This document shows, in pieces, positions 46,030 through 58,487 of a DNA stretch of 64,000 nt. A model generated the notes under the pieces. The model saw only the letters and a list, made by a program, of their open reading frames with translations, was not told where the DNA came from and searched no databases. The stretch's first letter is position 1, and the number at the start of each line of letters is the position of its first letter. The position numbers were made by a program, and so were the translations under genes. Origin of the DNA: Agelas oroides (Eukaryota > Porifera > Demospongiae > Agelasida > Agelasidae); contig OX422201.1 in assembly GCA_949130485.1 (NCBI GenBank), forward strand, positions 6,012,627 to 6,076,626, in the 5' to 3' direction.

Positions 46030-46760
46030 AATTTTTACTACTTACATATACATTTGCACACTTTAACTATTAGTCTGGTATGGTGGATTTGACTACTAAT
46101 TTGTCCTTTTTGTGTAGGCCTAAATTTTAGTTGACCTTACGCTCAAGTGGTACACTACACAAAAAGCACTTAGAGAATGGTACCCAAATCAACAGAAGCT
46201 AGGGAACTGGTAATATGATATTATTGGCAACATTTTTACGCATTACTGTATTGATATACATATACAATACCATTGTCATAGTGTACAGTGTTTCACCAAA
46301 CTGTCTCCCTAGACATGATTCACTGGTGAATAATGTCTCCCTCCAGCGATAATGTCTCCCTAGTACTGTAACATTATCCACTATGTCCTTCCTCAATGAC
46401 CCCCCTCAGTGACCCCCCTCAGTGACCCCCCTCAGTGACGCCCCCAGAACAATGCATATAACTGCTGGGCACTTAAAGTGCCTAAGAATGGGCATTCTTG
46501 GCACATAAAATCTTCCCTAAATTTATACAGAGTGAGTGTCTCCTACCCAGGTTTTCTCACCCCAGCATTTGAGTTCTAACATGGGGAGAGTGGATGAAGT
46601 GTTAGTGTTTGCTCTGCTTCTGCAAGTGATAAATACTGGGGTGAGAAGGCGTGCTTAGCATATCCTGCAATCAGTGCAGTGGCGTAGGAACCATAGCGGC
46701 CGTAGCGGCTTTGGCCACTACACTTTTTAGGCTGGAAATTAATATTCATAACCTGCTATA
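46030..46760. repeat. Segmental duplication, copy 1 (partner 52085-52740)
   Basis: Long near-identical stretches, e.g. TATGGTGGATTTGACTACTA, then the TGTAGGCCTAAATTTTAGTT block, occur in both places with small indels. It indicates that flanking DNA was copied with the gene module. Confidence 0.85.
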
Positions 46761-48089
46761 AGTTACTAATAGCTCAAGCTAGCCCCGTTCCCTGGGAACG
46801 AGGCCAAGCTCAAGTAGCCTCTTCATTGCATCAGTCTCATATGCAGTACATGTAGACTAAAGTTATGTGATCCCTATTTCAAGCCACATATGTATCAGCA
46901 CACAACCCATGCTTTATGCTGGTTGTATATGCATATACAACCAGCATAAAACCTCCAAAACCACTAAAACCGGTTGTAGACTAAAGTTATGTGATCCCTA
47001 TTTCAAGCCACATATGTATAAAGTATACTATCGAAATCTTGGCGGTGAGATGGCTTGATACGAGGCTAATGCACATTTTCAAAGAGCCTACTATATGTAT
47101 ACAAGCGACGAAAGCTGGGCAGTCTCCTGGGAATGACGACGAAGTCAGTATAATCTTACTGTTTTCCACATAAATTGAACAGTATTTTACTGGACGGTTG
47201 GGAGGCTAGAATATATATAACCAAAGATTCCAACTACCCTGGTAGGACATGCACTAGGGGGGGGCATATTATTCACCAGGGGACAGTATTCACTGGTGAA
47301 CAATGTCTGGGGGGAGACATTATTCACTGTACGGGGACATTATTCCTTGGTGAATAATGAATAATGTCCAGGGGGACAGTATTCAGCAGTGAACAATGTC
47401 TTGGTGGGTGGGGGGGAGGGCATTGTCTATGGAGGGACATCATTCACTTCCGACACCATGTCAACTGGGCTCAGAGTGCTTGCATGCTCTGTAGAAGATT
47501 TATCCAATTTATAACCAAGGACTGAGATTGATTAGCTGTTTTCCTAATCCAGTGGGATGGGATCAGTCTGGACTTCAGACCCTTCCTTGCCTGGCCAGAA
47601 GGGTCTGGAGTCCAGACTATCAAAGGATCACAGAGTTGTGGTGAAATACAATGGACATAAAGCACCAGATTATTGCGACCAATTATATTTACTCCTGGTA
47701 GTATTTTAGGCTATGAGGGGTCAAGGTAAAGGGGTGGTGGACAACTCACTTCCATAATCAATCATGCACATCATACATAATATATATCTTCTAGCATACA
47801 AAAGGGCTACAAGAGAAAATATATCCCACCTACTATACTTCATGCATAGGCCAGAGTGGACTTTAACTGTCATAATTTGTCCCCTCAAGGCTACAAGGGA
47901 AATTATGGCTCATAATTCCCTCTCCATGTATTTTTAGTTTACAGTCTACTACATTGTCAGACTATAGTACAGATTTTACATCATTTTTCTGTGACAGTAA
48001 ATAATATCGAAGTTACTGTAAACACTTGCACATGTACAGATGTGTTTACAATAATAACAACAAAGGACCAATCAGGTGGGATATATAAT

Positions 48090-48208
48090 AATTATAGCAC
48101 AGGTGGCCAGGGATTTATGGCTGTAGTAAACAAACCTCGTCCTTGGGCTACGCCCTCGGACTCGGTCTGTTTACTGCCATAAATCCCTGGCACCTGTGCT
48201 ATAACTAT
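48090..48208. repeat. Palindrome, about 119 bp
   Basis: AATTATAGCACAGGTGGCCA at the left is matched by TGGCACCTGTGCTATAACT at the right, with GGGATTTATGGC...GCCATAAATCCC inside. Confidence 0.85.
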
Positions 48209-48250
48209 TACTTAGAGCTCATAATTAATTTTTCCTCTCCATGTCGATTT

Positions 48251-48380
48251 CCATTAACGGCAGAACATTAGCATCCGTAAGCTATACAGGGACTTATATG
48301 GTTAGGGTGGGGTTAGGGTTGGGTTAGGGCTGGTAAAAATACCGTATAGCATACGGATGCTAACGTTCTGTCGTTAACGG
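48251..48380. repeat. Palindrome enclosing telomere-like TTAGGG repeats
   Basis: Arms CCATTAACGGCAGAACATTA and its complement ending GTTAACGG flank a centre with GGTTAGGGTGGGGTTAGGGT and GGGTTAGGG. Confidence 0.85.
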
Positions 48381-49309
48381 CTTGTTCCATGTGAAGTTAG
48401 TTTAATATTGTATAAAAACACTTGCACACGTACAGAGATGTGTCTAGAATACGGTAACAAGAAAACAGTGAGATACCACAGGTGGCCATCTATAGCTCAG
48501 TGTTGTCCTCGGGCTATGCCCTCGGAGTCGATTTGTTTACTTACCCTGGCCGTGCCAAACTACATTAAACTTATAAGCACAGAATTGAGCGGAGCTAGTG
48601 GCTTACCCGTGCATGGTTCCGCTGTAAGAAAGAAAACAACCAGTACGAAACTCCCCAGACAAAGCTTCACAGTGCTCGATCGACTGAGACCCTTTTGCAA
48701 GCCACACCCTTCACACACTTTACTGTGTGGGTGGGGCGACGGAGCGTGTAGCCTCGCGGCGAGACTACCGCGCGGAGTGCAGACTCTTTTATACGGAAAG
48801 CGTGGTCTCGCGTAGCTAGACTCTCGCCGGAAACTCTGGCTACGCGAGAATACGAAAGGCAGGAGAGAGTCGGGTAAGAGTCTGGCTAGGACTAGGTGCC
48901 CTCACCACGGCGACATGTACAATCAAGTGATTCTTGACGCCAGAAGACGCCCATACGACAGGAATAAGTCTATATCCCATAGATAATATCTATGCTATAC
49001 CCAAGCAGTAGTAAAACTATGAAACACACTGAGGTAGGCAACACTGAGGCAGGCAAACAACACTAGCAATGGGGAGTAAATCAAGGTAACGAGGCCTGAC
49101 AGTGGTAATGACGACAGTGAAGTATTTTGACTTGTATAATTGTTGGAAGGGATATCGATCTGGGCAGCCTCCTCCTGGGCTGCAAAAAGCTGCACACATG
49201 CAGCTGTTGCCTCACACATGCACTTATGAGTGAACTGAAAATGACGGAATGAGGTTCACATGAGTCTGTGTGTGTCTGTGTGTATGGCTACATGGATGTG
49301 TTGTGACTG

Positions 49310-49760
49310 TGTGGGGGTGTGCCTGAATCAGTCACCGAACCACATCTCTCTGAAGAAGTAGATAAGCCACCTACTGCGCATGACACATTTTAGCCCCAAA
49401 ATCAGGCTGACATCCGGGCAGTTCTGGGGGGTTGAGTATGATGTGATTATCTCCTCTTCAAACTCATTTTCACCTGAGGCACAATAAGTGTAAGCTACTA
49501 CAGTTGACATATGAGTCCTAGCTCTCTCCTCCATAGTATCATTACACGTGTGCAGATACATCGTGTGCACGAGTCCCCATCTCTGGTCATCCCAACACAG
49601 CTAAGGAATGAAGGGCCAGGAGGGGTCAGTCGCCCCCAGTGGACTCACTGCTGACTAGATAGGCTACTGACTCACTGTATAACACACCGTTTCTCAATCA
49701 TACTCAAAAGCTCTGCTAGTAGCTATACTTGTATCCTTGTGAACATCACCCCCCCCCCCC
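49310..49760. pseudogene. Scrambled partial duplicate of elongin B 3' region
   Basis: On the minus strand, 49480-49412 reads like the 5' half of the last ELOB exon (GENEFEEEIITSYSTP, then QNCPDV). On the plus strand, 49610-49755 matches the 3' half of that exon plus its 3' flank (AAGGGCCAGGAGGGGTCAGT onwards). The two halves are thus inverted relative to each other. Intron-derived repeat flanks both. Confidence 0.85.
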
Positions 49761-50408
49761 CCCCCCCCCCCCCACCCCAAGTCAGGGAATGCAAGTGTAT
49801 ACTGTTTTTTTAGCCTTGTTTGCAAGCTCCCACCCATGCTGTCCCTTGCAGTACAGTTACCTGACTGACACACAGTGCTCCAGAAGGAACACTCCAGAAC
49901 ATGAAACCTATGATAAATATGCAGGTGGACCTCCACAACAGCTGCAATTTCAGTACAATAGAATGTTAATTAAGAGTAACCATATAGTCATGTGTATACA
50001 AATGACCTACCCTCGTTTCCAGGCCTTCCTTGCCTCCAGTTATTGATTGGTTGCAGTATGCTCCACCAGGGGAAAAGGCCTGGGAACATACATTACCTTG
50101 ACCTGTTAAGAAACAAAGGGTAGGGTAGCTATAGGGTCAGGCAGGGATTTTTTTCCAGACACGCCAGCAGAAACGTGTGTGGGAGGATACAGGGTGAGGT
50201 ACAGTTAGTACCTCTGATTAGTTGTTGGAATGAGGCTACACATGACCATGGTTACAATTAGGAAGCTATACTATGGATGTTAATAAGAAGCTACTACTAT
50301 GGATACAAGTGTGCAGTTGATACATGATAAATATGCAAATTATTTAATTTTCTACATATCGGCGGCGTACCAAGCATTGCACGGTTGCGGTTCAGTGTTG
50401 AAGAAATT

Positions 50409-51902
50409 ATGGCAGATCGGCAACTCCAATGTGTCTATATTATAACGCTAACCTTAGTACTAGTGAACCTGATTGTGGCTACAATATACTACAGCAATCA
50501 TAGGCTAAGTATTCAACCCTCCAGTAATAGACCCAGGTCTTCTGGCCCCAAGAGCTACATGCTTTCGCTTCACTATGCGGAGCAGCTTACAAATGCAGTG
50601 AGTCACTACTTTGAGTTTATTAATTTGGTTGCTGATTGGAACCTCACTGGAGTTGAACCATACATCTACAACTCACGACTGTTTGGACTACGCTACTTTC
50701 TCCCTACTACAAGTTTCTTCAAATGCAGCCTTCTTTTGAACACTTCGTCTCTTAACACTGAGCTGAGTGGTTGTCTTAAGAGGGACAATGACACAGAAAA
50801 AGGCAGGCCAATCTTATTTGAACCATTCAGTGAGTTTTTGAGTCGTTCTCATAGATATGTTGTCATTGTCTACTTCACTAAGCACATGGCTGTACTTTCA
50901 ACGGAGATTCATAGAGCCATGGATTCCAGTGTAAACTTTGGAGATGAACCTGTTTGTGATTGTACCGATACTGCAAGAAATAAAAGCATGTCTCGACAGG
51001 TAGAGAAACTGCTTGATCGAGAGTTTGTTTTGGAGAGAACTTCCAATCCTGATTGGCTATCATCCAAATCTCAACCCAAAGATAATTTTACAGTGGTACA
51101 GGCGTTTTGTGTAAATAAAAGTACTCCAATTTCACTGGTTCAGTTGAGAGATTATGTTCTCAGTCACATTGGTCATGACACCAGTGGTAATAAACTACAA
51201 GTGAGCATTCTGTTCATAAGTTGGCAGGGAAAGTTTACACACACATTTACTGATCCTATCACTATGGGGAAATGCAAGATCAATGGAGCACAGTTAGTCT
51301 ACAGCGATAAGGTGTTGGACACTGCCAATCAGTTCATCCATTCCCTCAGTCCCCATAAATCATCATATGTCTCAGTTCATATTCGATTTGGGCATGTGTT
51401 TAAGGATCCAAAGCCGGATCCTGAAGCCGTTTACCAGTGTTGTATGAAGAAGTTGAACGTTCTTCTTGGTATGGTTCAACAGAAGTACAATATAACCTCT
51501 AAGAGAACACTGCTCATGAAAGACTTTGGACCTTATGGTAGTGATGCATGCCTCTATGAAGGTTCTTTCAGAGAGGTCAGCATATGCAAAAACAAATCCT
51601 CCAAACTTCTCTCCCAGCTCAATGTAACTTTGGCAGAGTTTGATCCAGTGGCTTTTGATGCACCAGTTAACTCGGGGTTTGTGTCACTTGTAGAAGCAAG
51701 CAGTCTGTTCAGTGGCAGAGCATTGATAACTATCGGAGGAGGTGCCTACCAAGGCTATCTTGTGGGGCATTTCCTCAAACAGCATCAAGATTCAGACAAC
51801 CCCAATGCTGCAAACAAGCCCCATTATCATTTGTCATGTGAAAGATCAATATCACAGCAGACAGTGAATGGACTAGTATTTCCAGATAATGTTTGTGCAT
51901 AG
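50409..51902 (+). CDS. Intronless type II membrane protein, glycosyltransferase-like, copy 2 (497 aa)
   Basis: A full-length paralogue of the 33664-35199 gene: MADRQLQCV, the same anchor (about residues 9-29), the same cysteine and N-glycosylation pattern, SYVSVHIRFGHVF, DFGPYGS, FVSLVEASSLFSG and ITIGGGAYQGYLV. It differs by a two-residue-longer segment near SKSQPKDNF, a diverged loop (FKDPKPDPEAVY) and a distinct C-terminus (HYHLSCERSISQQ, ending VFPDNVCA). About 90 bp upstream of the ATG also resembles copy 1 and the mosaic piece at 39917, supporting the chosen start. No partner PARP follows within 9 kb. Confidence 0.62.
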   Translation: MADRQLQCVYIITLTLVLVNLIVATIYYSNHRLSIQPSSNRPRSSGPKSYMLSLHYAEQLTNAVSHYFEFINLVADWNLTGVEPYIYNSRLFGLRYFLPTTSFFKCSLLLNTSSLNTELSGCLKRDNDTEKGRPILFEPFSEFLSRSHRYVVIVYFTKHMAVLSTEIHRAMDSSVNFGDEPVCDCTDTARNKSMSRQVEKLLDREFVLERTSNPDWLSSKSQPKDNFTVVQAFCVNKSTPISLVQLRDYVLSHIGHDTSGNKLQVSILFISWQGKFTHTFTDPITMGKCKINGAQLVYSDKVLDTANQFIHSLSPHKSSYVSVHIRFGHVFKDPKPDPEAVYQCCMKKLNVLLGMVQQKYNITSKRTLLMKDFGPYGSDACLYEGSFREVSICKNKSSKLLSQLNVTLAEFDPVAFDAPVNSGFVSLVEASSLFSGRALITIGGGAYQGYLVGHFLKQHQDSDNPNAANKPHYHLSCERSISQQTVNGLVFPDNVCA

Positions 51903-54780
51903 TTTTAAAAGATCACTAGTCTCGTATGTGCATGGAATGGACAGTGCTAATTATTAGATTATGAAAGTCACAAAAAAGTTTTCCTAATGAAAACAAGCGC
52001 ATGTAGGGATGTAACCCTCAAAAACCAGCCAAACAAGATGGGAACGACACCACAACACATTCACACCATCCCTACATCTTGTGCCATCTTACGTATACGT
52101 ACATTTGCACACTTTAACTATTAATCTAGTATGGTGGATTTGACTACTAATTTGTCCTTTTTGTGTAGGCCTAAATTTTAGTTGACCTTACGCTCAAGTG
52201 GTACACTACACAAAGAGCACTTAGAGAATGGTACCCAAATCAACAGAAGCTATATAGGGAACTGGTAATATGATATTATTGGCAAGCATTACTGTATTGA
52301 TATACATACCATTGTCATAGTGTACAGTGTCTCACAAAACTGTCTCCCTAAACATTATTCACTGGTGAATAATGTCTCCCTAGTACTGTAACATTATCCA
52401 CTATGTCCTTCCTCAGTGACCCCCCTCAGTGACGCCCCCAGTGAAATGTCAAATTCCATATACAACTGCTGGGCGAAGAGTGGGCATTCTTGGCACATAA
52501 AATCTAAATTTATACAGAGTGAGTGTCTCCTACCCAGGTTTTCTCACCCCAGCATTTGAGTTCTAACATGGGGAGAGTGGATGAAGTGCTAATGTTTGTT
52601 CTGCTTCTGCAAGTGATAAATACTGGGGGGAGAAGGCGTGCTTTGCAATCAGTGCAGTGGCGTAGGAACCATAGCAGCCGTAGCGGCTTTGGCCACTACA
52701 CTCTTTAGGTTGCAAATTAATATTCATAACCTTTTTTTTTAAATTTTTTTCTTTAATGCAATGGTAAAGGAAGGCCCAACTAGCTTAGGTAGGACAACCT
52801 TGAATCATAAATCTCCGAGTCATGTGGACGGGTGGATGGGTAATGTCTAAGTGTACACATGATTCACAAAAAGTTTGTACCAAACTGCTTTCTCTACCTG
52901 ATAATGCCAAAAAACTCAATTTTTAGTCCCTCAGCTAAAATAAAAATTTGCACCCTCTCCAAGGCTCCACCCCCAGTCTGACCACATCATCAACACACAC
53001 ACAAAACTTTACGTATGGATTTGTCCTGGGACCACTTCAAATCCAGTCTACAGGCAAAAACACACATTTGACCTCAAAAACACTGTGCTGGCTTTCAAGA
53101 AAAATTTGACACACCTCCACTCAAACCAACCAAAACTGAGCCCAGTTTCAGAAAGCTCAACTCACCCCCTACAAAACTATGTATGCTTTTTCCCGCTCAC
53201 CTCCAGGCCAGGGAGTTATACCCACAAACCTACTCCCTGTCATTGCCCCTAGAATGGAGCCAAGTTACACACATTCCCGCTAGCATAAAATCGGGCGGGG
53301 CCTACAAGCCCGAAAAGTTAGTACCTTTGCCAGACAACTGTGTGATGATACCCGTCTTCCAGGATGGCGCTCTGCCTTTCCAGCACACTCGCAAACATTC
53401 AAGCCCACTCAGGCAAGCTTTGCACACACAAATAGCCAACCATCACATTCAATGAGCTAGAAAATCTTCTTTTTTTTTTTTTTTCCTCGAACATAACCGC
53501 ACCACAAGTGGAAAGAAAACGGTGATTGGAGTGCAGGTGGTAACTGCATCCCAAGTGCAAAGTATCGGGTGTAGGTGGCAGGCCATTTCGTCCTGCCCAT
53601 AACATAACAGACCGTCGAGCAGATCCACTAGAGGCACACACTTCCAGGTGCATGGTGAGCAAGCAGCAAGGGCATAAACTTTGACTAAGAGAAACCCACT
53701 AACTACACATAGTGTGGAAGCCTGGCTAGAGGACAAAAGTGGACAGGGAACAGGGGATTGGAGTTCAGTGCATAATCCAGCTTCTACCATTAAGCATAGT
53801 CATTGGGTGTATCAGAGAGTCGGTAGACTCTCTATGTAGGGATGGCGCTGACGCGCAATATATGCAATACTTTTAAGCAAAAGCCGTATAACTTCACCAC
53901 AAACACGCTGAAAGCTTATTTAAGCGCCCAGGCCTCCTCTTTAAGTGCCTTTGTGATCAGCAAGACTCATATAAGTGGCCAAAAGCCACGCGGAAGACAG
54001 CTAAACGCAAAAGTGTGCGGTCATGAAAGTGCCATTTTTCGTATTCTTTCTTTCTTGTTAATTAAGACCACTATGTTCAACAACGATATCTCGCAAACGG
54101 TTTAAGTACTCACCGTCATTTTAGCACGAAACTGATGCTTATCCCAGCGCGGAGCTCTACGACCACTCAGCGTCTTCATAGCTTCAAATTCACCCTGGTC
54201 AACAAAAGCCATTCACAACACTCTGAGGCTGCTGTCCGTTGCTTAGGACGCCATTTTCTAATTTTGTACGCATGCGCACACGAAGTCTCGTTCCCAGACC
54301 AAAGACCACGGTCATTGGTCTGGAAGCGAGACTAGTACACAAGCGAAATGGCCCGCGGGCAGTACGCGTGGCTGGCACTGTCTTCCCCCCCGCGGCATTG
54401 GGCAAGGCTTATGAACACCACGTAGGTAGGTAAGGCACTACCTACTTGTAGCTACACTAAAAATAGCCTACTCACAGCTTTAGTGAACTGTAAAGCTAGG
54501 ATGGTCAGTTGTCAGTATGATAGTTTTCTATGCTGCAGCTTGTCAGTCGTCATGACAACTGAATCATGAAATTTGTTTCACAAAGTTTGGTAGGGAGAGT
54601 GGTTGGCCCTTCATCAGGTTCTAGCTGGCTATATTACACATAATTATTACATGCCTGGAACCACTACTAAACTGTCAACGCCGTTTCAAAATTTCTGGTG
54701 TTGCGGTTACACTTGAAAAATTCTTCTTAGGCTTATGTCTAACTGTAACTGAGATTAACATCAAAAAACTACAGAAACAA

Positions 54781-54918
54781 GACTTAAAAAACATTAAAAA
54801 TGTAAAAAGATGTAGGGATGGCATGCCAAAAAGTATGCAAACAAGGTAGGGATAATGCATGAAAGCAAAGGTCAACATATTGGCAAAGCCCCATCCCTAC
54901 ATCTTTTTCACACTACAG
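54781..54918. mobile_element. MITE with GATGTAGGGATGG termini, copy 1
   Basis: Termini AAAAAGATGTAGGGATGG and CCATCCCTACATCTTTTT are complementary. The same element plus flanks occurs inverted at 55241-55377. Confidence 0.85.
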
Positions 54919-55240
54919 CTGATGCAATGCTGCTAGATCATATTAGCCTCGTTCCTGAGCCAACATGTGGGAGAAGGAATGTGGCCTGGGGACGAGGTTA
55001 AAACCATGCCATGTACTTTAACGACACTAGCTGTCATAAGTCTGCAGTCTACTCCAACTCACTGCTTAAGTTGTTGAAGAGGTTCCGTATAACATAATGC
55101 TACCAAGAAGGTCATACTAGCCTCATTACCAGGCCATGTGGGAGAAGGAGGTGGCCTGAGAACGAGGCTACAGCCATGAACTGCCAGTAATAAAGGTTGT
55201 GAACTTGTGGTATGTTTTAGGAAGACCCCTATGCACTAAC

Positions 55241-55377
55241 TGCAGTGTGAAAAAGATGTAGGGATGGGGCTTTGCCAATATGTTGACCTTTGCTTTCATG
55301 CATTGTCCCTACCTTGTTTGCATACTTTTTGGCATGCCATCCCTACATCTTTTTACATTTTTAATGTTTTTTAAGTC
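55241..55377. mobile_element. MITE with GATGTAGGGATGG termini, copy 2 (inverted)
   Basis: This is the reverse complement of the 54781-54918 segment, including about 25 bp of outer flank (ACATTTTTAATGTTTTTTAA), with very few mismatches. Confidence 0.85.
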
Positions 55378-57529
55378 TTTATAGGGTGAAGTGAAGCTTA
55401 CTTGGTATTGCATATGAAGCAATGTAGAAGAGGGGTGCTAATAGGTGATAATTGAAGCCATGTAGAGGTAAGATGATACAAAGGCAGTCAACTTGATGGG
55501 CAGAAGATGGCCATGCTACTGTTGTATGCATCTATATCTAAATTGTATAGAAAATAAGAACACCACACAAATGCTACTGAGAGACATTGTAGCTCAGTGT
55601 GGCTGTGGTGTATCAGTAGTCTGTTACCTGAAAGGTGTAGCTAATAGATCTAGCTTGTTAACAGTGTACCTACCTTAGTTATTATACAAGGCTCCAGAGC
55701 TGCAAGTCGGGATGAAGTTTGTGTAGTCACTAAAGTGTCAACAATTTTTGATCATAACTCAGGTTACCAGTGGTTTAAAAAACATTGTATATTCTAATTT
55801 TTAGCAAATGTAAGTACCTTCATGCTAAGATAGGTAGTTTGGGCACTGTAAAATCCTGTGTCACCATAGGTCCCGTTTCGTGATGGCAAATGTTTGGTCC
55901 TGTATAGTCTCCATGGATTACCTCTCAGGCTTAGTACTTTAACTGAAGATTCTTCAATGATAACTGTATCCAGCTGTGGTGTCAAACTTCAGTAAGTCCT
56001 CTCAGGCTTGGAAAGACAGGCTAAAACATTGGGCATACACATGCACTTTTGTGGCTTTTCATTCATTCATTCATTTGTTCATTCATTACTATAATTTTTT
56101 TCTTTCCACTTGTGGTGTAATTTAAGGTGGCGGGGGAAGTCACTTGGCGGAGGTTAACGAAAACATAAACCTGGGTTACAGTCAGGACCAGTGTTACTCC
56201 TAGTTTCAGGGTTAGGGTTTGGTTTAGGGCAATCTTGCTTTCCCTAATTTTAAAAAAGGGTTTTAGTAGCTCATTAATATATTCATGAACCAAAATTGCC
56301 ACTCGATGGACGCATCTACACGCTCATTGTAGGTAGCGTCCTAACCACCAAATGCATCTCAAATCAGTCTGTGCCAGCTTTTGTTCAGAGCTACTCCCAA
56401 AGTCAGGCTAGACTCATGTTTGTCACTACTCTTGGAATGGACAACTTTGACTGCACCAAAATGAATGCACGTTTCAAAAAATTCACAGCTTGTCTACGGG
56501 AGGGGCTCATTCACGAGTGCAAGCAAGCATTACTAGCCCCACCTCTCCCCCTTATGTCGCTAAACAACTCACGGCTCTGTTCCACACACAACCACCGTTC
56601 AGCTCCCTTGGGTACCAGAGTGTAGCACCAACGATAAATTACGTATTCTAGTTAAAGCCCAGCCCAGCACTCGAAGCACCTGGCCACGGTCACCAACTAG
56701 GCTAGGCATACGATCGCAAGACCTGGGCCTGCCCAATGAGTACAGTCTTGGCCACTGTGGCCTTTCTGCTGCTTCTAGACACAAGCTTGCTTTCACAAGC
56801 AGGCACTACGTACTACTCACAGCTACTGACACTACAGCACTCTACTAAACTCCTTCTTTTTTTTTTTTTTTTTTTAAGTCGATCTAAGCTTATCTTCAAA
56901 GTTCCGACCACCACATGAAGGGTACCGCCAGGCCACATCTTAACTAACTTAATTATAAACTGATTATTGGATGTCAATGCCGACAGGAAATGGGGAAAAT
57001 CCCCAATTTTACGGACCGTGAACGGATGAAGACTCCCAAAACGGACTGTGCGCTTAAAGTTTACAAAGACAAAGAATTCTATCAGCTTGGATTCCAGGTT
57101 TGTTGACCTTGAAAACACAGGGTTCCCTGCCACCTTAAGTGTTGGACAAAGTTCTGCCCAGCCACAATCAATCAATCAATCAATCAAATTTTATTTATGT
57201 GTCACTTGTGCATGTACACAACCAGCCTAATGAGGCTTATGAGACACAATAGATACAGAGCGGTATTAGTGAAATAAGGGGTGTGTGGTAGCAGTTACAA
57301 GAGAGAATAAAATATGGGGGGGGGGGGGGGGGGGGGGTGTATGAATATACAAAGAAAGTAAATAGGGTGTACGGATATACAAGGAAAGTAAATGGTGGTG
57401 GTGGGGGGGAGTTACAATGAGTATAACTTGGGTGTTTGTGTCAACTTGTGCGAGTTCTTACTTGTGCATTAACTTGCCCCATACATGTGACAAACCCCAC
57501 TGACATGCCTTCCTCTGGAACCTCTTTGA

Positions 57530-58225
57530 GAACACCAGGAGACAGACAAGATGTAGACAAACAAGCCTTCCCCTGGCACCCCAGTACCAAGGGACAGACT
57601 ACACAGAGGACAGACAAGCCTTCCCCTGGGACTCTTTTCAGAGTACACCAGGGGACAGACTACACAGGAACACAGAAGCCTTCTCCTGGCACCCATTTCA
57701 GTTTGCCAGGAGACAGACTACATGAAAACAGACGAGTCTTCCCCTGGAGCCCCTCTCGGTGAACCAGGGGACAGACTACACAAAGACAGACAAGTCTTCC
57801 CCCAGTGCCCCTCTCAGAGCACCGGGAGACAGACTACATATATAAGAACAAGTCTTCCCCTGAAACCCCTCTCGGAGCACACCAGGAGACAGACTACACA
57901 AAGACACAAAAGCCTTCCCCTGGTGCCCTAGGAACCAAAGCACCAGGAGACAGACTACATAAAGACAAACGAGTCTTCCCCTGGGACCCTTTTCAGGGTG
58001 CACCAGGAGACAGACTACATAAAGACAGCAGGACAAGCCTTCCCCTGGGACCCTTTTCAGGGTGCACCAGGGGACAGGCTACATAAAGACAAACGAGTCT
58101 TCCCCTGGGACCCTTTTCAGGATGCACCAGGAGACAGACTACATAAAGACAAACGAGTCTTCCCCTGGGACCCTTTTCAGGATGCACCAGAAGACAGACT
58201 ACATAAAGACAGCAGGACAAGCCTG
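57530..58225. repeat. Minisatellite with 60-64 bp units, about 11 copies
   Basis: The unit core is CACCAGGAGACAGACTACAT, then AAAGACAAACGAGTCTTCCC and CTGGGACCCTTTTCAGG. The last units are nearly identical, the early ones more diverged. Open frames over it are side effects of the period. Confidence 0.93.
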
Positions 58226-58255
58226 GTAACACCAATTTTATATGACAATTCTTAT

Positions 58256-58487
58256 AGTCCAAATGACTCAAATGACTCAAATCTCAAATATGAAAGTTAT
58301 CGGCCTTGTGGTTGATTTTAAACAAATTGTCAAACTTTGGCATTTAAGTATTGAGTTCTATGGTGAGTGGCAACTTTTTGCCACTCACCATAGAACTCAA
58401 TACTTAACAGTCAAAGTTTGATGATTTTTAAAAAATCAACCATAAGGCCAATAACTTTCATATTTGAGATTTGAGTCATTTGGACTG
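58256..58487. repeat. Long hairpin of about 230 bp
   Basis: The arm AGTCCAAATGACTCAAATGA to CACTCACC is matched by its complement. The centre is GAGTGGCAACTTTTTGCCACTC (58364-58385). Confidence 0.9.

Larger units (their letters stand above)
45399..50400. other. Repeat-rich interval between PARP copy and second membrane-protein gene
   Basis: The 5' exon of the PARP gene is expected here but I cannot place it. The segment 46030-46760 is duplicated at 52085-52740. Tandem CCCCCCTCAGTGA units lie at 46390-46440. A 124-bp direct repeat lies at 46854/46978. ATTCACTGGTGAATAATGTC-like units occur at 47265-47450. Palindromes lie at 48090-48208 and 48251-48380, and TAGTCTCG-type palindromes near 48683-48890. 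Confidence 0.6.

Noticed and set aside
53183-53455. 90-codon open frame
   Set aside because: No motif or neighbouring exons seen; could be chance in non-repetitive DNA.
56296-56625. 109-codon open frame
   Set aside because: No recognisable domain, and it overlaps degraded repeat. Not supported as a gene.
57436-58315. Several 70-110 codon frames on both strands
   Set aside because: All derive from the 60-64 bp minisatellite.
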